Positions 43,223 to 51,758 of a stretch of DNA of 64,000 nucleotides are shown here, in pieces. Numbering within the stretch: position 1 is the stretch's first letter; the number at the start of each line of letters is the position of its first letter. Position numbers and translations under genes: made by a program. Source of the stretch: Mycolicibacterium moriokaense (GTDB lineage Bacteria; Actinomycetota; Actinomycetes; Mycobacteriales; Mycobacteriaceae); contig NZ_QJJU01000004.1 in the NCBI RefSeq assembly GCF_003201655.1, forward strand, positions 186,001 to 250,000. The letters run 5' to 3'. A model generated the notes under the pieces. It made no database searches. It was not told where the DNA came from and saw only the letters and a list, made by a program, of their open reading frames with translations.

Positions 43223-43853
43223 CGTCACCCGGCTGCTCGACGTCGCCGAATTCGACCGTGACCGCGTGCTCGCCATCGCTCGAGCCGGAGCCGCCGAAAC
43301 GCGAGCGCGACACCAACTCGTCGAGCCGACACTGCCGGGCGTCCGCAACGGCGGCGACATCCTGGTGCACCTACGCTTCGACGCCGAGAACCAATGGCGG
43401 TCCGTTGAAACAGATTTCACGGCCACGCTGAGCGACCCCGTGATCACCCGAGTCAACGGCGCCGCCTATTCAGGCGACGCTTCTTGCAGTGGCCCCCAGA
43501 CCGGCACCGTGTATCGCACGCTGCTGCTACGCGTGCTCCCCGGCACCGACGCCCACACCATCGCTCGCTTCGAAGACGATCTGCGACTGATGCCGCGCTA
43601 CGTGAAAACCATCACCGCCTGGCAGTTGAGCCGTGTCGACGAACCGGTGGGGACAACGCACTGGACCCACGTCTTCGAGCAGGAGTTCACCGACCTCGAC
43701 GGGCTGATGGGCCCATACCTGATGCACCCGATCCACTGGGCGGTGGTCGATCGCTGGTTCGACCCGGAATGTCCCGATGTCATTGTTCGCGACCGCGTGT
43801 GCCATAGCTTTTGCGCGTTGCCGCGGGCGTCAGAGGCCGTAATGCCCGGATGA
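43215..43853 (+). CDS. Dabb-domain (stress-responsive alpha/beta barrel) protein
   Basis: 212 aa. The C-terminal 100 residues fit the Dabb dimeric alpha/beta barrel: YRTLLLRVLPGTDAHTIARF, the middle IRAWQLSRVDEP-like piece (ITAWQLSRVDEP), THWTHVFEQEFTDLDGLMGP, and YLMHPIHWAVVDRWFDPEC with the conserved His. Dabb proteins include polyketide cyclases and small-molecule binding proteins; catalytic role here is unknown. It ends the IclR operon, and its last 74 bases overlap the convergent TetR gene (from 43780), so one or both termini may be translated at a cost. Confidence 0.8.
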   Translation: MYSVTRLLDVAEFDRDRVLAIARAGAAETRARHQLVEPTLPGVRNGGDILVHLRFDAENQWRSVETDFTATLSDPVITRVNGAAYSGDASCSGPQTGTVYRTLLLRVLPGTDAHTIARFEDDLRLMPRYVKTITAWQLSRVDEPVGTTHWTHVFEQEFTDLDGLMGPYLMHPIHWAVVDRWFDPECPDVIVRDRVCHSFCALPRASEAVMPG

Positions 43854-44427
43854 CCATCCGCATGCCTGCTCGCAGGGCTGATTCCAAACTGCCGAAGTCG
43901 CCCTGCTCCACCCAATGGACGTAGGCCTGGCGGCAGATCTGGATTACCAGCTGGGCGGGCAGTGTGCGGATGAACGGGTCCCTACCAAGATCGACGCGTT
44001 CAGCCAAGAAGTCGGTAATGGGGCCGGCGAAATCTTGGCCCCAATCCAACCAACGAAGCCGGTATTGAGGATCGGTGATCATCAGCGACATGAAGTTTCG
44101 GTCGATCGCGAGTTCGTCCCGCTTGGCAACCTCTGTCGAGAATGCCTTCACCAGGGTCTCGACCGTGTCACTCGTGCGGGGAGCCTCTTGCAGGACTTCC
44201 ACGCTGAGACCGCCGAACCGACGGAACAGCGGCATCACGACGTCTTCCTTGACCGGGAAGTGGCGGTGAAAGGTACGCGGCGCGATTCCCACCGCGTCGC
44301 AGATCCGCTCGACCGTCGCCGAAGTGGCTTCATCGGCGAGGAAGATATCGCGTGCGGCTAGCGCGATAGTCATCCGGAGCTCTTCGGCGCGCCGCTCGGT
44401 CAAAGTTGGTCTACTCGGCGGGCTCAT
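43780..44427 (-). CDS. TetR-family transcriptional regulator
   Basis: 215 aa from ATG 44427, chosen because GGAGG lies 5 bases upstream; a TTG at 44439 is less likely. The helix-turn-helix reads RMTIALAARDIFLADEATSA, TVERICDAVGIAPRTFHRHF and VKEDVVMPLF. The ligand domain is unremarkable. Its stop lies within the end of the convergent Dabb gene (74-base overlap). It is divergent from the uncharacterised gene at 44588, with an inverted repeat (TGTCAGA/TCTGACA) in between, so it probably regulates that gene. Confidence 0.88.
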   Translation of the reverse strand: MSPPSRPTLTERRAEELRMTIALAARDIFLADEATSATVERICDAVGIAPRTFHRHFPVKEDVVMPLFRRFGGLSVEVLQEAPRTSDTVETLVKAFSTEVAKRDELAIDRNFMSLMITDPQYRLRWLDWGQDFAGPITDFLAERVDLGRDPFIRTLPAQLVIQICRQAYVHWVEQGDFGSLESALRAGMRMVIRALRPLTPAATRKSYGTRGREQ

Positions 44428-44521
44428 GTGTGCCTCCAATCATGAAACGCCCAACTGCGCAACGAATCCCGCACAGTGGGAGCTCCGCTACCTTCCGGTC
44501 GACGGCGTCCTAACATCGACC

Positions 44522-44554
44522 TGTCAGATTCTGCCACACATGCAGGTTCTGACA
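44522..44554. promoter_or_regulatory. Candidate TetR operator
   Basis: TGTCAGA (44522-44528) and TCTGACA (44548-44554) are perfect complementary arms with a 19-base spacer, inside the divergent region between the TetR gene and the gene at 44588. The wide spacer makes this weaker than the IclR palindrome. Confidence 0.4.
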
Positions 44555-44587
44555 TCCATATTGGCGTGGCTGTCAAGGAGAACCCGA

Positions 44588-45508
44588 ATGACTAGCGAAC
44601 TGAACTACGACGACTACACCCATGACTTCATGGGAAAGGTCGGCAACATCGAAGATTTCTCGCGGAAGTTCCTGCTCGGCCTGGCCCGGGTGTTCGAGGA
44701 CACGCTGAACTTCGTGCCCTACGCCCACGTGAAGACCTATTCCGAAAAGGTCGGCATCAACACCGCAATGGACATCGCCGCCGAGGTGTCACGGGCCGGG
44801 ATGCGCCAAGTGATGCCGATGGGCCGCTTCATCGCACCCCCGGGCTGGGACTGGAAGAACGCGCAGTACCAAGCTATTCCGTTCGATGTCCAGACCGAGG
44901 ATCTGACGAAGGAAGCCCTCATGCGGCTGATCAAGACCTACTGGGATCAGTACCTGAAGGGCCACAACTACTTCATCGACCAATGGACGAAGATCATCCC
45001 GGAAGAAGAGGTCTGGCTCGGTCTTCCGGGACTCTACGAGCTCATCATCGACTACCAGTACCCCAAGTTGGCCAAGGTGATGAACATCGACCCCGTGTAC
45101 GTTGTCGACTTCCTGAAACTGGCCTGCCTGAGTATCGACGGCACCCTCGGCTACGGCGGCGAGTACATCGTGCACAACCCGGATCACGTGGTGCTCAACA
45201 TGCGCCGCTGCGAGGTGCTGCAAAAGTACACCGACGAAGGCCTGTATCCGCCTGCGCGAGCCTGGATGAATTGCACGTTCGAACAGCGGATCTCAGCTCC
45301 CTTCTTCCCTGGGTGCAAGCTCGACATCAACCTGCCGCCAAAGGACTTCAAGTTCGCCGAAGGCGAGCCCTTCTGCGTATGGACCTACACCCGTGGTGCC
45401 GAAAATCACGCCGCCGCGGCCGCGGCACCCGATCCCCGAGAGAGTGCAATGAAGAAGATCCCCATCATGCCGGTGTCCTCAGGCGCCGCGCAGTCCGCGT
45501 GTCATTGA
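44588..45508 (+). CDS. Uncharacterised protein, TetR-linked
   Basis: 306 aa, with AAGGAG 8 bases before ATG 44588. Notable stretches: YTHDFMGKVGNIEDFSRKFL, FVPYAHVKTYSEKVGINTAM, WDWKNAQYQAIPFDVQTED, YWDQYLKGHNYFIDQWTKI, YLPGC-like region (APFFPGCKLDINLPPKDFKF) and GEPFCVWTYTRGAENHAAAA. The C-terminal Cys-rich outline (MRRCEVLQ, MNCTFEQ, FFPGCK, FCVW) recalls DUF6125/L-2-amino-thiazoline hydrolase-like proteins, but I cannot confirm it. It is probably soluble. The 16-base-stem terminator follows directly. It stands alone between TetR and an SDR operon. Function unknown. Confidence 0.8.
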   Translation: MTSELNYDDYTHDFMGKVGNIEDFSRKFLLGLARVFEDTLNFVPYAHVKTYSEKVGINTAMDIAAEVSRAGMRQVMPMGRFIAPPGWDWKNAQYQAIPFDVQTEDLTKEALMRLIKTYWDQYLKGHNYFIDQWTKIIPEEEVWLGLPGLYELIIDYQYPKLAKVMNIDPVYVVDFLKLACLSIDGTLGYGGEYIVHNPDHVVLNMRRCEVLQKYTDEGLYPPARAWMNCTFEQRISAPFFPGCKLDINLPPKDFKFAEGEPFCVWTYTRGAENHAAAAAAPDPRESAMKKIPIMPVSSGAAQSACH

Positions 45509-45525
45509 TTCAGGTAAACCCCTGA

Positions 45526-45565
45526 GGAGACCGGTCCGCGCGAAGGAGTGCGCGGACCGGTCTCC
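45526..45565. terminator. Strong bidirectional terminator hairpin
   Basis: GGAGACCGGTCCGCGC (45526-45541) and GCGCGGACCGGTCTCC (45550-45565) make a perfect 16-base stem with an 8-base loop, between the convergent genes ending at 45508 and 45579. It should stop transcription from both sides. One of the clearest structural signals in the window. Confidence 0.88.
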
Positions 45566-45578
45566 ATTGGCTTTGCGC

Positions 45579-46466
45579 TCACATGCCCGCGGACAGGATG
45601 TTCGGGTTGGCGGTTGCCGGCGGTTCCAGCGGTGGCAGTACCGAGGCACCGTCGAGGCTGTGCACAGGCAGCTTCTGTGACCACGGATAGTGCAGGCTGA
45701 ACGCGACCAATCCGGTGCGCTCGGCGGCTGGGCGATGACACATCGCCAACACGGTCTCGGCGAGATACTCCACAGGTTCAGTGGGAAACATATCTGGAAT
45801 CAATTGAGACGCACCGGGAGTGCGGACTGCCGTCGACGGGCCCACGCAGTTGACCGCGATATTTGAATCGAGCAACTCCGCGGCCACGCCCTGAGTGAAC
45901 CGATGCAGCGCTGCCTTCATCGACGCATAGATGACGTCGCCGGACGACTTGTTGTAGTCCCGATACGGCCGTACCGGCGCGATTCCGGTCACCGAGCCGA
46001 TGTTGACGATCCAGCCGGCGCCCTGTTTGCGCATGTGCGGGACCGCGGCTTTGGTGAGCATGAACGGCGTGCGCACATAGTGCTCGACGGTGCGGTCAAA
46101 CGTCTCGATCGACATGTCCTCGATCACCGAGTAGTCGGCAAAGCCGGCGTTGTTGACCAGGATGTCGATGCGTCCAGTCTGGTCGAGCACCTCGTCGACG
46201 AGGTTCTCCCGCTGCCCGGCGTCGTCCAGGTCGGCCGCGACTCCCAACGCCGTTCCTCCCACCTTCTCGATCAGCTCGATCGTCTCGGCGATGGTGCCCG
46301 GCAGCGCAGTAGCAGAGCGACCTCGGACCGACTGCGAGGGCTCACGGCTCCGCGCGCTGACCACGACGGTGGCGCCCTCCGCCGCCAACCGTTGGGCGAT
46401 CGCGCGGCCGATGCCACGGCTGCTGCCGGTGACCAAAGCCGTTTTGCCGGCCAGCTTTCCGGTCAT
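45579..46466 (-). CDS. SDR oxidoreductase
   Basis: 295 aa. Glycine motif TGSSRGIGRAIA, an insertion with ATALPGTIAETIELIEKVGG before the third strand, NNAGFADYS, and the active site IGSVTG and YASMKAALHRF (Tyr/Lys shifted from the usual YxxxK by an insertion VRPYRDYNKSSGDVIYASMK). The longer C-terminus (SLHYPWSQKLPVHSLDGASV) is atypical. It overlaps the HAPMO-like gene (ATGA at 46463-46466), so it probably acts on the same substrate, either making the ketone or reducing the alcohol. Confidence 0.88.
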   Translation of the reverse strand: MTGKLAGKTALVTGSSRGIGRAIAQRLAAEGATVVVSARSREPSQSVRGRSATALPGTIAETIELIEKVGGTALGVAADLDDAGQRENLVDEVLDQTGRIDILVNNAGFADYSVIEDMSIETFDRTVEHYVRTPFMLTKAAVPHMRKQGAGWIVNIGSVTGIAPVRPYRDYNKSSGDVIYASMKAALHRFTQGVAAELLDSNIAVNCVGPSTAVRTPGASQLIPDMFPTEPVEYLAETVLAMCHRPAAERTGLVAFSLHYPWSQKLPVHSLDGASVLPPLEPPATANPNILSAGM

Positions 46467-48391
46467 CGCAGAACGAAGTCCTGTTCGAGCGGGGCTCGAT
46501 GCTGCTTCCAGATGTCGACCAACCGGTATGGGGTGGCCACCACCACGCGTCCCGAGCCGGAGCGATAGTAAGTATGCGCGTTGGGCGTGTGACACCACAC
46601 GGTGCGCGACATCGCCTCGTCAATTCCGGCGACATAGTCCTCGTAGGCCTGCTGCGTCACCTCCATCGTGGTGGCACCGCGCAACGCCATCAGCTGAAGG
46701 CACTCGATGATGTAGTGCGCCATGACCTCCATCGAGAAGTTCGCTCCCGCACCGTGTCCGGGGCTGTAGTTGGGGGCGGAATTGATGAACAGGTTCGGGA
46801 ATCCAGGAACCGTGCCGCCCCGGTAGGAACGCGGACTGTCGTCCCACTCGTCGGCCAGCTTGCGTCCGTCACGGCCGCGGATGTCCATCGTCGACAGGAA
46901 ATCCAGGTGGTACCCGGTGGCGAAGATGATGACGTCCAGGTCGATCTGCCTGCCGTCGGCCGTGACGATGCCCTCGACGTTGACGGCGGCGGGCTCGCTG
47001 GCTTCCACGTCGACGTGGTCACACGTCAGTGCCGCGTAGTAGCCGCCGGGATCGCGGATGATGCGCTTGCCGTACGGCGCGAAGTCAGGGGTCACCTTTT
47101 TCGCCAATTCGCTTCCTGCACCGAAGGTTCGGTCGATGTACTCCAGACACATCTGCAGCAGCACGTCGTTGGCAGGCGAGATCGACAGGTGGTTCTTCGC
47201 CCACTCGGGGTCCTGCAGGATGACCGGGTAGTTGTTGTCGGCGGTGCTCCAGTACGACTTCACCCGGTTCCAGTTCGCGTAATAGGGCAGGTGCCGGCCC
47301 AGATAGCGGCGGTGTTCGGGCACGTCGTCGGTGAGGCGCTTGCGCGGAGCGACCCAGTGCGGCTGCCGCTGGAACACCGTCAGATGCTCCACCTCGTCGA
47401 CGCACGCGTCGACGATCTGCACGGCGGTGCAGCCCGCCCCGATGATCGCCACTCGTTTACTCGTGAGGTCCAGCGACGGTTCCCAGAGCGCCGAGTGAAT
47501 GCTGGTGCCCGCGAACGTGTCCCGGCCCGGCATTTCCGGCCAGCGGGGCCGGTTCAGGTAGCCGGCAGCGGTGACGACGACGGGCGCGTAGGTGACGTCA
47601 CGGTTGCCGTCGCCGTCCACCGAGTGGATCTGCCATTGCCGGCGGTCTTCGTCCCACCACAGGGCCTCGACCTCGGTGCCGAACCGCGCGTGCTCACGCA
47701 GGCGATACTTGTCGGCCAGCTCCACTAGATACGCCTGGTACTCCGCGCCCTGCGGGTAGTAGCTCGACCAGTTCGGGTTCACCTCGCGGGACAGTGAGTA
47801 GTACGCCGACGGGGTGTCCACGCCGATGCCGGGGTAGGTAGTGGTCAGCCACGTGCCGCCGACTTCCTCGTTCCGATCGAAGATTTCGTAGGCGATGCCC
47901 GCCTCGGCTGCGGCGAGTGCGGCGATGATGCCGGCGAGGCCCGCGCCGATGATGGCCACGCTCATGGTCTCCGGGATCGGCACCGTACGGGGCAGCGTCG
48001 GTTGCGACAGCTGGAAGCCGCCCTGCTCGAGTAACAGCGGAACGAACTCGTCGTCCACGTCCGTACCCAGCGCCAGCCGCAGCAGGCGGGTGAACAGTTC
48101 GGGGTCGTCGGCGGCGAGCGCACCCTCGGCGCGCGGCGCGTCCAGTGCCGCGACAACGGCGGCCGCAAGCGCCTCCGCGGTGTCCGGATCGGTGACGCCT
48201 GCGCGTTCCGGCGGGTCGGGCACGTGTGAGATCGCCGGACCAAACCGATCAACAACCGCCACATCACCGGTGAGCTGGGCCAATACCGCCACCAGCACGC
48301 CAGGATCGGCCTGGCGCAGTTGGGCCCGGAGCTCATCAAGATTCACTCGTTCGGCGTATGGCGCCGCCGTGGTTTCGGCATCGATCGTCAC
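46463..48391 (-). CDS. HAPMO-like Baeyer-Villiger monooxygenase with N-terminal extension
   Basis: 642 aa from GTG 48391. The first about 140 residues (VNLDELRAQLRQADPGVLVA ... DDEFVPLLLEQGGFQLSQPT) form an extra helical domain like that of 4-hydroxyacetophenone monooxygenase (about 640 aa). Then FAD motif GAGLAG (149-154), BVMO fingerprint F293-x-G295-xxx-H299-S-xx-W303 (FAGTSIHSALW), and NADPH motif GAGCTAVQ. It should convert a ketone to an ester; HAPMO relatives act on aryl ketones. This is a second BVMO, in a different operon from that at 35377. It is co-translated with an SDR and divergent from an acyl-CoA dehydrogenase gene. Confidence 0.92.
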   Translation of the reverse strand: MTIDAETTAAPYAERVNLDELRAQLRQADPGVLVAVLAQLTGDVAVVDRFGPAISHVPDPPERAGVTDPDTAEALAAAVVAALDAPRAEGALAADDPELFTRLLRLALGTDVDDEFVPLLLEQGGFQLSQPTLPRTVPIPETMSVAIIGAGLAGIIAALAAAEAGIAYEIFDRNEEVGGTWLTTTYPGIGVDTPSAYYSLSREVNPNWSSYYPQGAEYQAYLVELADKYRLREHARFGTEVEALWWDEDRRQWQIHSVDGDGNRDVTYAPVVVTAAGYLNRPRWPEMPGRDTFAGTSIHSALWEPSLDLTSKRVAIIGAGCTAVQIVDACVDEVEHLTVFQRQPHWVAPRKRLTDDVPEHRRYLGRHLPYYANWNRVKSYWSTADNNYPVILQDPEWAKNHLSISPANDVLLQMCLEYIDRTFGAGSELAKKVTPDFAPYGKRIIRDPGGYYAALTCDHVDVEASEPAAVNVEGIVTADGRQIDLDVIIFATGYHLDFLSTMDIRGRDGRKLADEWDDSPRSYRGGTVPGFPNLFINSAPNYSPGHGAGANFSMEVMAHYIIECLQLMALRGATTMEVTQQAYEDYVAGIDEAMSRTVWCHTPNAHTYYRSGSGRVVVATPYRLVDIWKQHRAPLEQDFVLR

Positions 48392-48447
48392 AACAACCGA
48401 GTATCGAAGCGTCCACCGTCGGCATCGGTGGTCCTGTCTACTCAGCG

Positions 48448-48479
48448 GGACACGTGTCCTTGCCGGCCCCGCACACGTG
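48448..48479. promoter_or_regulatory. GGACACGTGTCC palindrome and ACACGTG repeat
   Basis: GGACACGTGTCC (48448-48459) is a perfect 12-base palindrome. A second ACACGTG lies at 48473-48479, 23 bases downstream of the first (48450-48456). Both are between the HAPMO-like BVMO gene and the divergent acyl-CoA dehydrogenase gene and could be operators shared by the two operons. Confidence 0.5.
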
Positions 48480-48493
48480 CCTACGCTTCGGCC

Positions 48494-49651
48494 ATGCAAC
48501 GGGTGCACTACGACGCCGACCACCGTGCGTTCGCCGAGCTGGCACGCGATTTCGCGGCCAAGGAAGTCGCACCGAATGTCGCCCGTTGGGAGACTGACGG
48601 CATCATCCCCCGCGAGGTGTTCGCGAAGGCCGGCGTGGTCGGGTTGCTTGGCTTCGCGGCCGACGAGCGGTTCGGCGGCGTCGAGGCGCGCGACTACCGC
48701 TACAACCAGATCCTGATCGAGGCGTTTATGGACGCCGACTGCGGCGCGGTTGGATTGAGCTTCGCGGTCCACAACGACATCTGCCTGCCCTACCTGGCCG
48801 ACCTGACCACACCCGAACAGCAGGACCGCTGGCTTCCCGGCTTCGTGAAGGGCGAGCTGATCGCCGCCATAGGCATGACCGAACCGGGCGCGGGATCCGA
48901 CGTGGCGGGCATCCGCACCTCTGCCGTCGATGCCGGGGACCACTTCGTGGTCAACGGCGCCAAAACCTTCATCACCAATGGGCAGAACGCCGATCTGGTC
49001 ATCACCGCCGTGCGCACCTCCCCCGACCGGCACCGCGGCCTGACCCTACTGGTGCTCGAACGCGGCATGCCCGGGTTCGAGCGCGGCCGCAACCTCGACA
49101 AGCTGGGACTGCACTGCCAGGACACCTCCGAGCTGGTCTTTACCGACGCGAAGGTGCCCAAGGACAATGTGCTCGGCGAGGTGGGCCACGGGTTCGAGCA
49201 CATGATGAGAAACCTTCCGCAGGAACGCATGCAGATCGCCGTCGGCAGCCTCGGACGTGCCCGCGCGGGCCTACGCTGGACCGTCAACTACGTCCGCGAA
49301 CGCAGCGCGTTCGGCAAGCCCATCGGGGCGCTGCAGAACACGCGGTTCGCGCTTGCCGACGTGGCCACCGAGGTGTCGGTAGCCGAGGCGTTTATCGACC
49401 GCTGTGTAGTCGAACTCAACGCAGGGCGGCTGTCACCCGCCGACGCCGCCAAAGCCAAACTTTGGGCGACCGAGATGGAGTTCCGCTGCCTTGACAGCTG
49501 CCAGCAGCTCTTCGGCGGCTACGGCTACATGCGCGAATATCCCATCGCCCGATCGGCCATCGACGCCCGCGTCACACGGGTATATGGGGGTACTTCGGAG
49601 ATCATGCGCGAAATCATCGGCCGCGATCTAAATCTCGCGCCGAAGCAGTGA
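48494..49651 (+). CDS. Acyl-CoA dehydrogenase
   Basis: 385 aa, complete ACAD fold: IGMTEPGAGSDVAGIRTSA (FAD/substrate loop), ITNGQNADLVI, YVRERSAFGKPIGALQNTRF, QQLFGGYGYMREYPI and VTRVYGGTSEIMREIIGRDL, whose Glu is the expected catalytic base. It introduces an alpha-beta double bond in acyl-CoA, passing electrons to ETF. It is first of a plus-strand operon with an acyl-CoA synthetase, SnoaL-like, SDR, esterase and further genes, so it probably degrades an acyl fragment released by the BVMO/esterase pair. Divergent from the BVMO gene. Confidence 0.93.
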   Translation: MQRVHYDADHRAFAELARDFAAKEVAPNVARWETDGIIPREVFAKAGVVGLLGFAADERFGGVEARDYRYNQILIEAFMDADCGAVGLSFAVHNDICLPYLADLTTPEQQDRWLPGFVKGELIAAIGMTEPGAGSDVAGIRTSAVDAGDHFVVNGAKTFITNGQNADLVITAVRTSPDRHRGLTLLVLERGMPGFERGRNLDKLGLHCQDTSELVFTDAKVPKDNVLGEVGHGFEHMMRNLPQERMQIAVGSLGRARAGLRWTVNYVRERSAFGKPIGALQNTRFALADVATEVSVAEAFIDRCVVELNAGRLSPADAAKAKLWATEMEFRCLDSCQQLFGGYGYMREYPIARSAIDARVTRVYGGTSEIMREIIGRDLNLAPKQ

Positions 49652-49662
49652 GGGACAACGGC

Positions 49663-51222
49663 ATGCAGGTGCGTAGCCACACGCTAGGCGACATTCCACG
49701 GCGGTCCGCCCGCAGACATCCGGACAAGATCGCGATCATCGACGGCGATTTCACACTGACGTTCGCGGAGTTCGACGAACTCGTGGACCGTGCCGCGGCG
49801 GCGTTGCAGGACAACGGTTTTGCGCCCGGCGACCGGATCGCACTGCTGGCGCACAACTGCTGGCAGTACGCGGTACTGGCGTTCGCCACAGCTCGAGCAG
49901 CAGTCGTCCTCGTGCCGATCAACTTCATGTTGACCGCTGAGGAGGTCGCCTTCATCCTCGGGCACAGCCGGGTCTGCGGACTCATCGTCGAACAAGAGCT
50001 CATCGCCACGGCTGAGCAAGCGATGACTCTCGCCGGATCGGTGATCACCAAGGTGGTGTTGACCGCCGACGGGCACCACCCGCCGTACGGCTGGGACGAC
50101 TTCGCACTCTGGCTCACCACTACGACGTCCGCGCCGGACCTCGAGGTCGCCGACGATCAGTTGCTGCGCCTGATGTACACCAGCGGCACCGAGTCCCGCC
50201 CCAAGGGCGTGATGCACTCCAGCCGCAGCCTGATGTCGAATTACGTCAGCACCATTGTGGCCGGATCGATGTCGGCCGACGACGTCGAAATCCACTCGAT
50301 GCCGCTCTACCACTGCGCACAGTTGGACAACTTCCTAGCCACCGACATCTATCTTGGTGCGACAAGCATCATCATCCCGCGGCCCGATCCGGAGATGATC
50401 CTGCGCGGTATTGAGGAGTACAACGTCACCAATTATTTTGCGCCACCGACAATCTGGATCGCATTGTTGCGGTCACCGGTGTTCGACCGGGTGGACCTGA
50501 GCAGTTTGCGCAAGGGGTACTACGGCGCGTCGGCGATGCCGACCGAGGTGCTCCACGAGATCCGCGAGCGGTTACCCGACTTGCACCTGTGGAACTTCTA
50601 CGGCCAGACCGAGATGGCACCGTTGGCCAGCGCGCTGGGCCCCGGGGAGCAGCGAGACCATGCCGGTGCGGCAGGGCGGCCTGCGATCAATGTCGAGACC
50701 GCGATCCTCGACGACGCCGACACACCCGTCTTATCAGGGACCGTCGGCGAGATCGCGCACCGCGGCCCCCACCTGATGCTGGGTTACCTCGACGATCCCA
50801 TGCGCACCGCTGATGCGTTCCGTTCCGGATGGTTCCACTCGGGGGACCTCGGCTACTACGACGAGTTCGGTCTTTTGCACGTCGTCGACCGCAAGAAGGA
50901 CATGATCAAGACCGGTGGCGAGAACGTCGCAAGTCGCGAGGTCGAAGAGGTGCTTTATCGGCACCCAGCCGTGCAGGAAGTGGCTGTATTCGGTGTCCCG
51001 CATGCAGTGTGGGTCGAGGCAGTGGTGGCGGCCGTCGTCGCTCGCGATGGCGCCACCCCTACCGCCGACGAACTGGTCACCCACTGCCGCACCCACCTGG
51101 CCGGTTACAAGACACCCGAGCAGGTGTTCTTCGTCGACGCGTTGCCCAAGAACCCGAGCGGAAAACTGCTGAAACGCGAGCTCCGCACCCGCTTCGGCGT
51201 CGAACAGAACGTGTTCCACTGA
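49663..51222 (+). CDS. Acyl-CoA synthetase (FadD-type, AMP-forming)
   Basis: 519 aa from ATG 49663 (GTG 49648 adds five residues). AMP-binding loop MYTSGTESRPKGVMHS, then NFYGQTEMAP, WFHSGDLGYYDEFGLLHVVD, RKKDMIKTGGENVASREVEE and the C-terminal Lys in PKNPSGKLLKREL. It activates a carboxylate to acyl-AMP and then acyl-CoA. The gene starts just after the acyl-CoA dehydrogenase stop, so both work on one chain. Specificity is unknown, but a short or steroid-derived carboxylate would suit the context. Confidence 0.92.
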   Translation: MQVRSHTLGDIPRRSARRHPDKIAIIDGDFTLTFAEFDELVDRAAAALQDNGFAPGDRIALLAHNCWQYAVLAFATARAAVVLVPINFMLTAEEVAFILGHSRVCGLIVEQELIATAEQAMTLAGSVITKVVLTADGHHPPYGWDDFALWLTTTTSAPDLEVADDQLLRLMYTSGTESRPKGVMHSSRSLMSNYVSTIVAGSMSADDVEIHSMPLYHCAQLDNFLATDIYLGATSIIIPRPDPEMILRGIEEYNVTNYFAPPTIWIALLRSPVFDRVDLSSLRKGYYGASAMPTEVLHEIRERLPDLHLWNFYGQTEMAPLASALGPGEQRDHAGAAGRPAINVETAILDDADTPVLSGTVGEIAHRGPHLMLGYLDDPMRTADAFRSGWFHSGDLGYYDEFGLLHVVDRKKDMIKTGGENVASREVEEVLYRHPAVQEVAVFGVPHAVWVEAVVAAVVARDGATPTADELVTHCRTHLAGYKTPEQVFFVDALPKNPSGKLLKRELRTRFGVEQNVFH

Positions 51223-51270
51223 CCGGACGCAGCTGTGCCGCAGCGCGAATGGCGGCGGTTGACTCGCTCC

Positions 51271-51753
51271 ATGAGCAAAGACATCACGCTGTCCGAAGTT
51301 CAGGAGTTCATCGCCGGCTTTTGGTACCACTACGACCAGGGCCATTTCGAAGAGTTGGCGCTCCGCATCGGCGACGAGATGGAGTACCTGAGCCGCTCCG
51401 AATCCGGTGAATGTCCGTTTGAGGACCTGCTCAAGGCCGAGTTGCGCGGTGGCGCCGAGACTGTGGCGTGGTTGACCCAGCACCGTAACGAGAATCCGTA
51501 CCCACTGCGCCACCACGCTACGAACATCTTCCGCACCGGCATCGACGGGCCGGTGACCAACGTCCGCTTCTATCTGTTCGTCAACCAGGTCACCAACGCC
51601 GTCCCGTTCGCGGTGTCCAGCGGCGTGGTCGACGTAGGCGTGCGGCGCAGCGCCGAGGGCCTGGTGTTCACCTCGATGAACGTCATCCTGGACGCCGACG
51701 ATTCAGTGCCCTTCGCTGAGTACAGCAGCGCGTCCGCCGCTGCAGGTTCCTAG
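51271..51753 (+). CDS. SnoaL-like NTF2-fold protein
   Basis: 160 aa from ATG 51271 (MSKDITLSEVQEFIAGFWYH). It has the SnoaL pattern of YDQGHFEELALRIGDEMEYL, RHHATNIFRTGIDGPVTNVR and EGLVFTSMNVILDADDSVP. SnoaL-like proteins include cyclases, isomerases (ketosteroid isomerase fold) and dehydratases. In this cluster a ketosteroid-isomerase-like role is possible; I cannot see the Asp/Tyr pair of KSI with certainty. It lies about 50 bases after the FadD stop and 6 bases before the SDR gene. Confidence 0.75.
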   Translation: MSKDITLSEVQEFIAGFWYHYDQGHFEELALRIGDEMEYLSRSESGECPFEDLLKAELRGGAETVAWLTQHRNENPYPLRHHATNIFRTGIDGPVTNVRFYLFVNQVTNAVPFAVSSGVVDVGVRRSAEGLVFTSMNVILDADDSVPFAEYSSASAAAGS

Positions 51754-51758
51754 GTGTC

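Noticed and set aside
46463..49033. N-terminal extension of the HAPMO-like BVMO to position 49033
   Set aside because: The extension lies antisense to the acyl-CoA dehydrogenase gene and has no similarity; GTG 48391 begins just before the expected HAPMO N-terminal domain.
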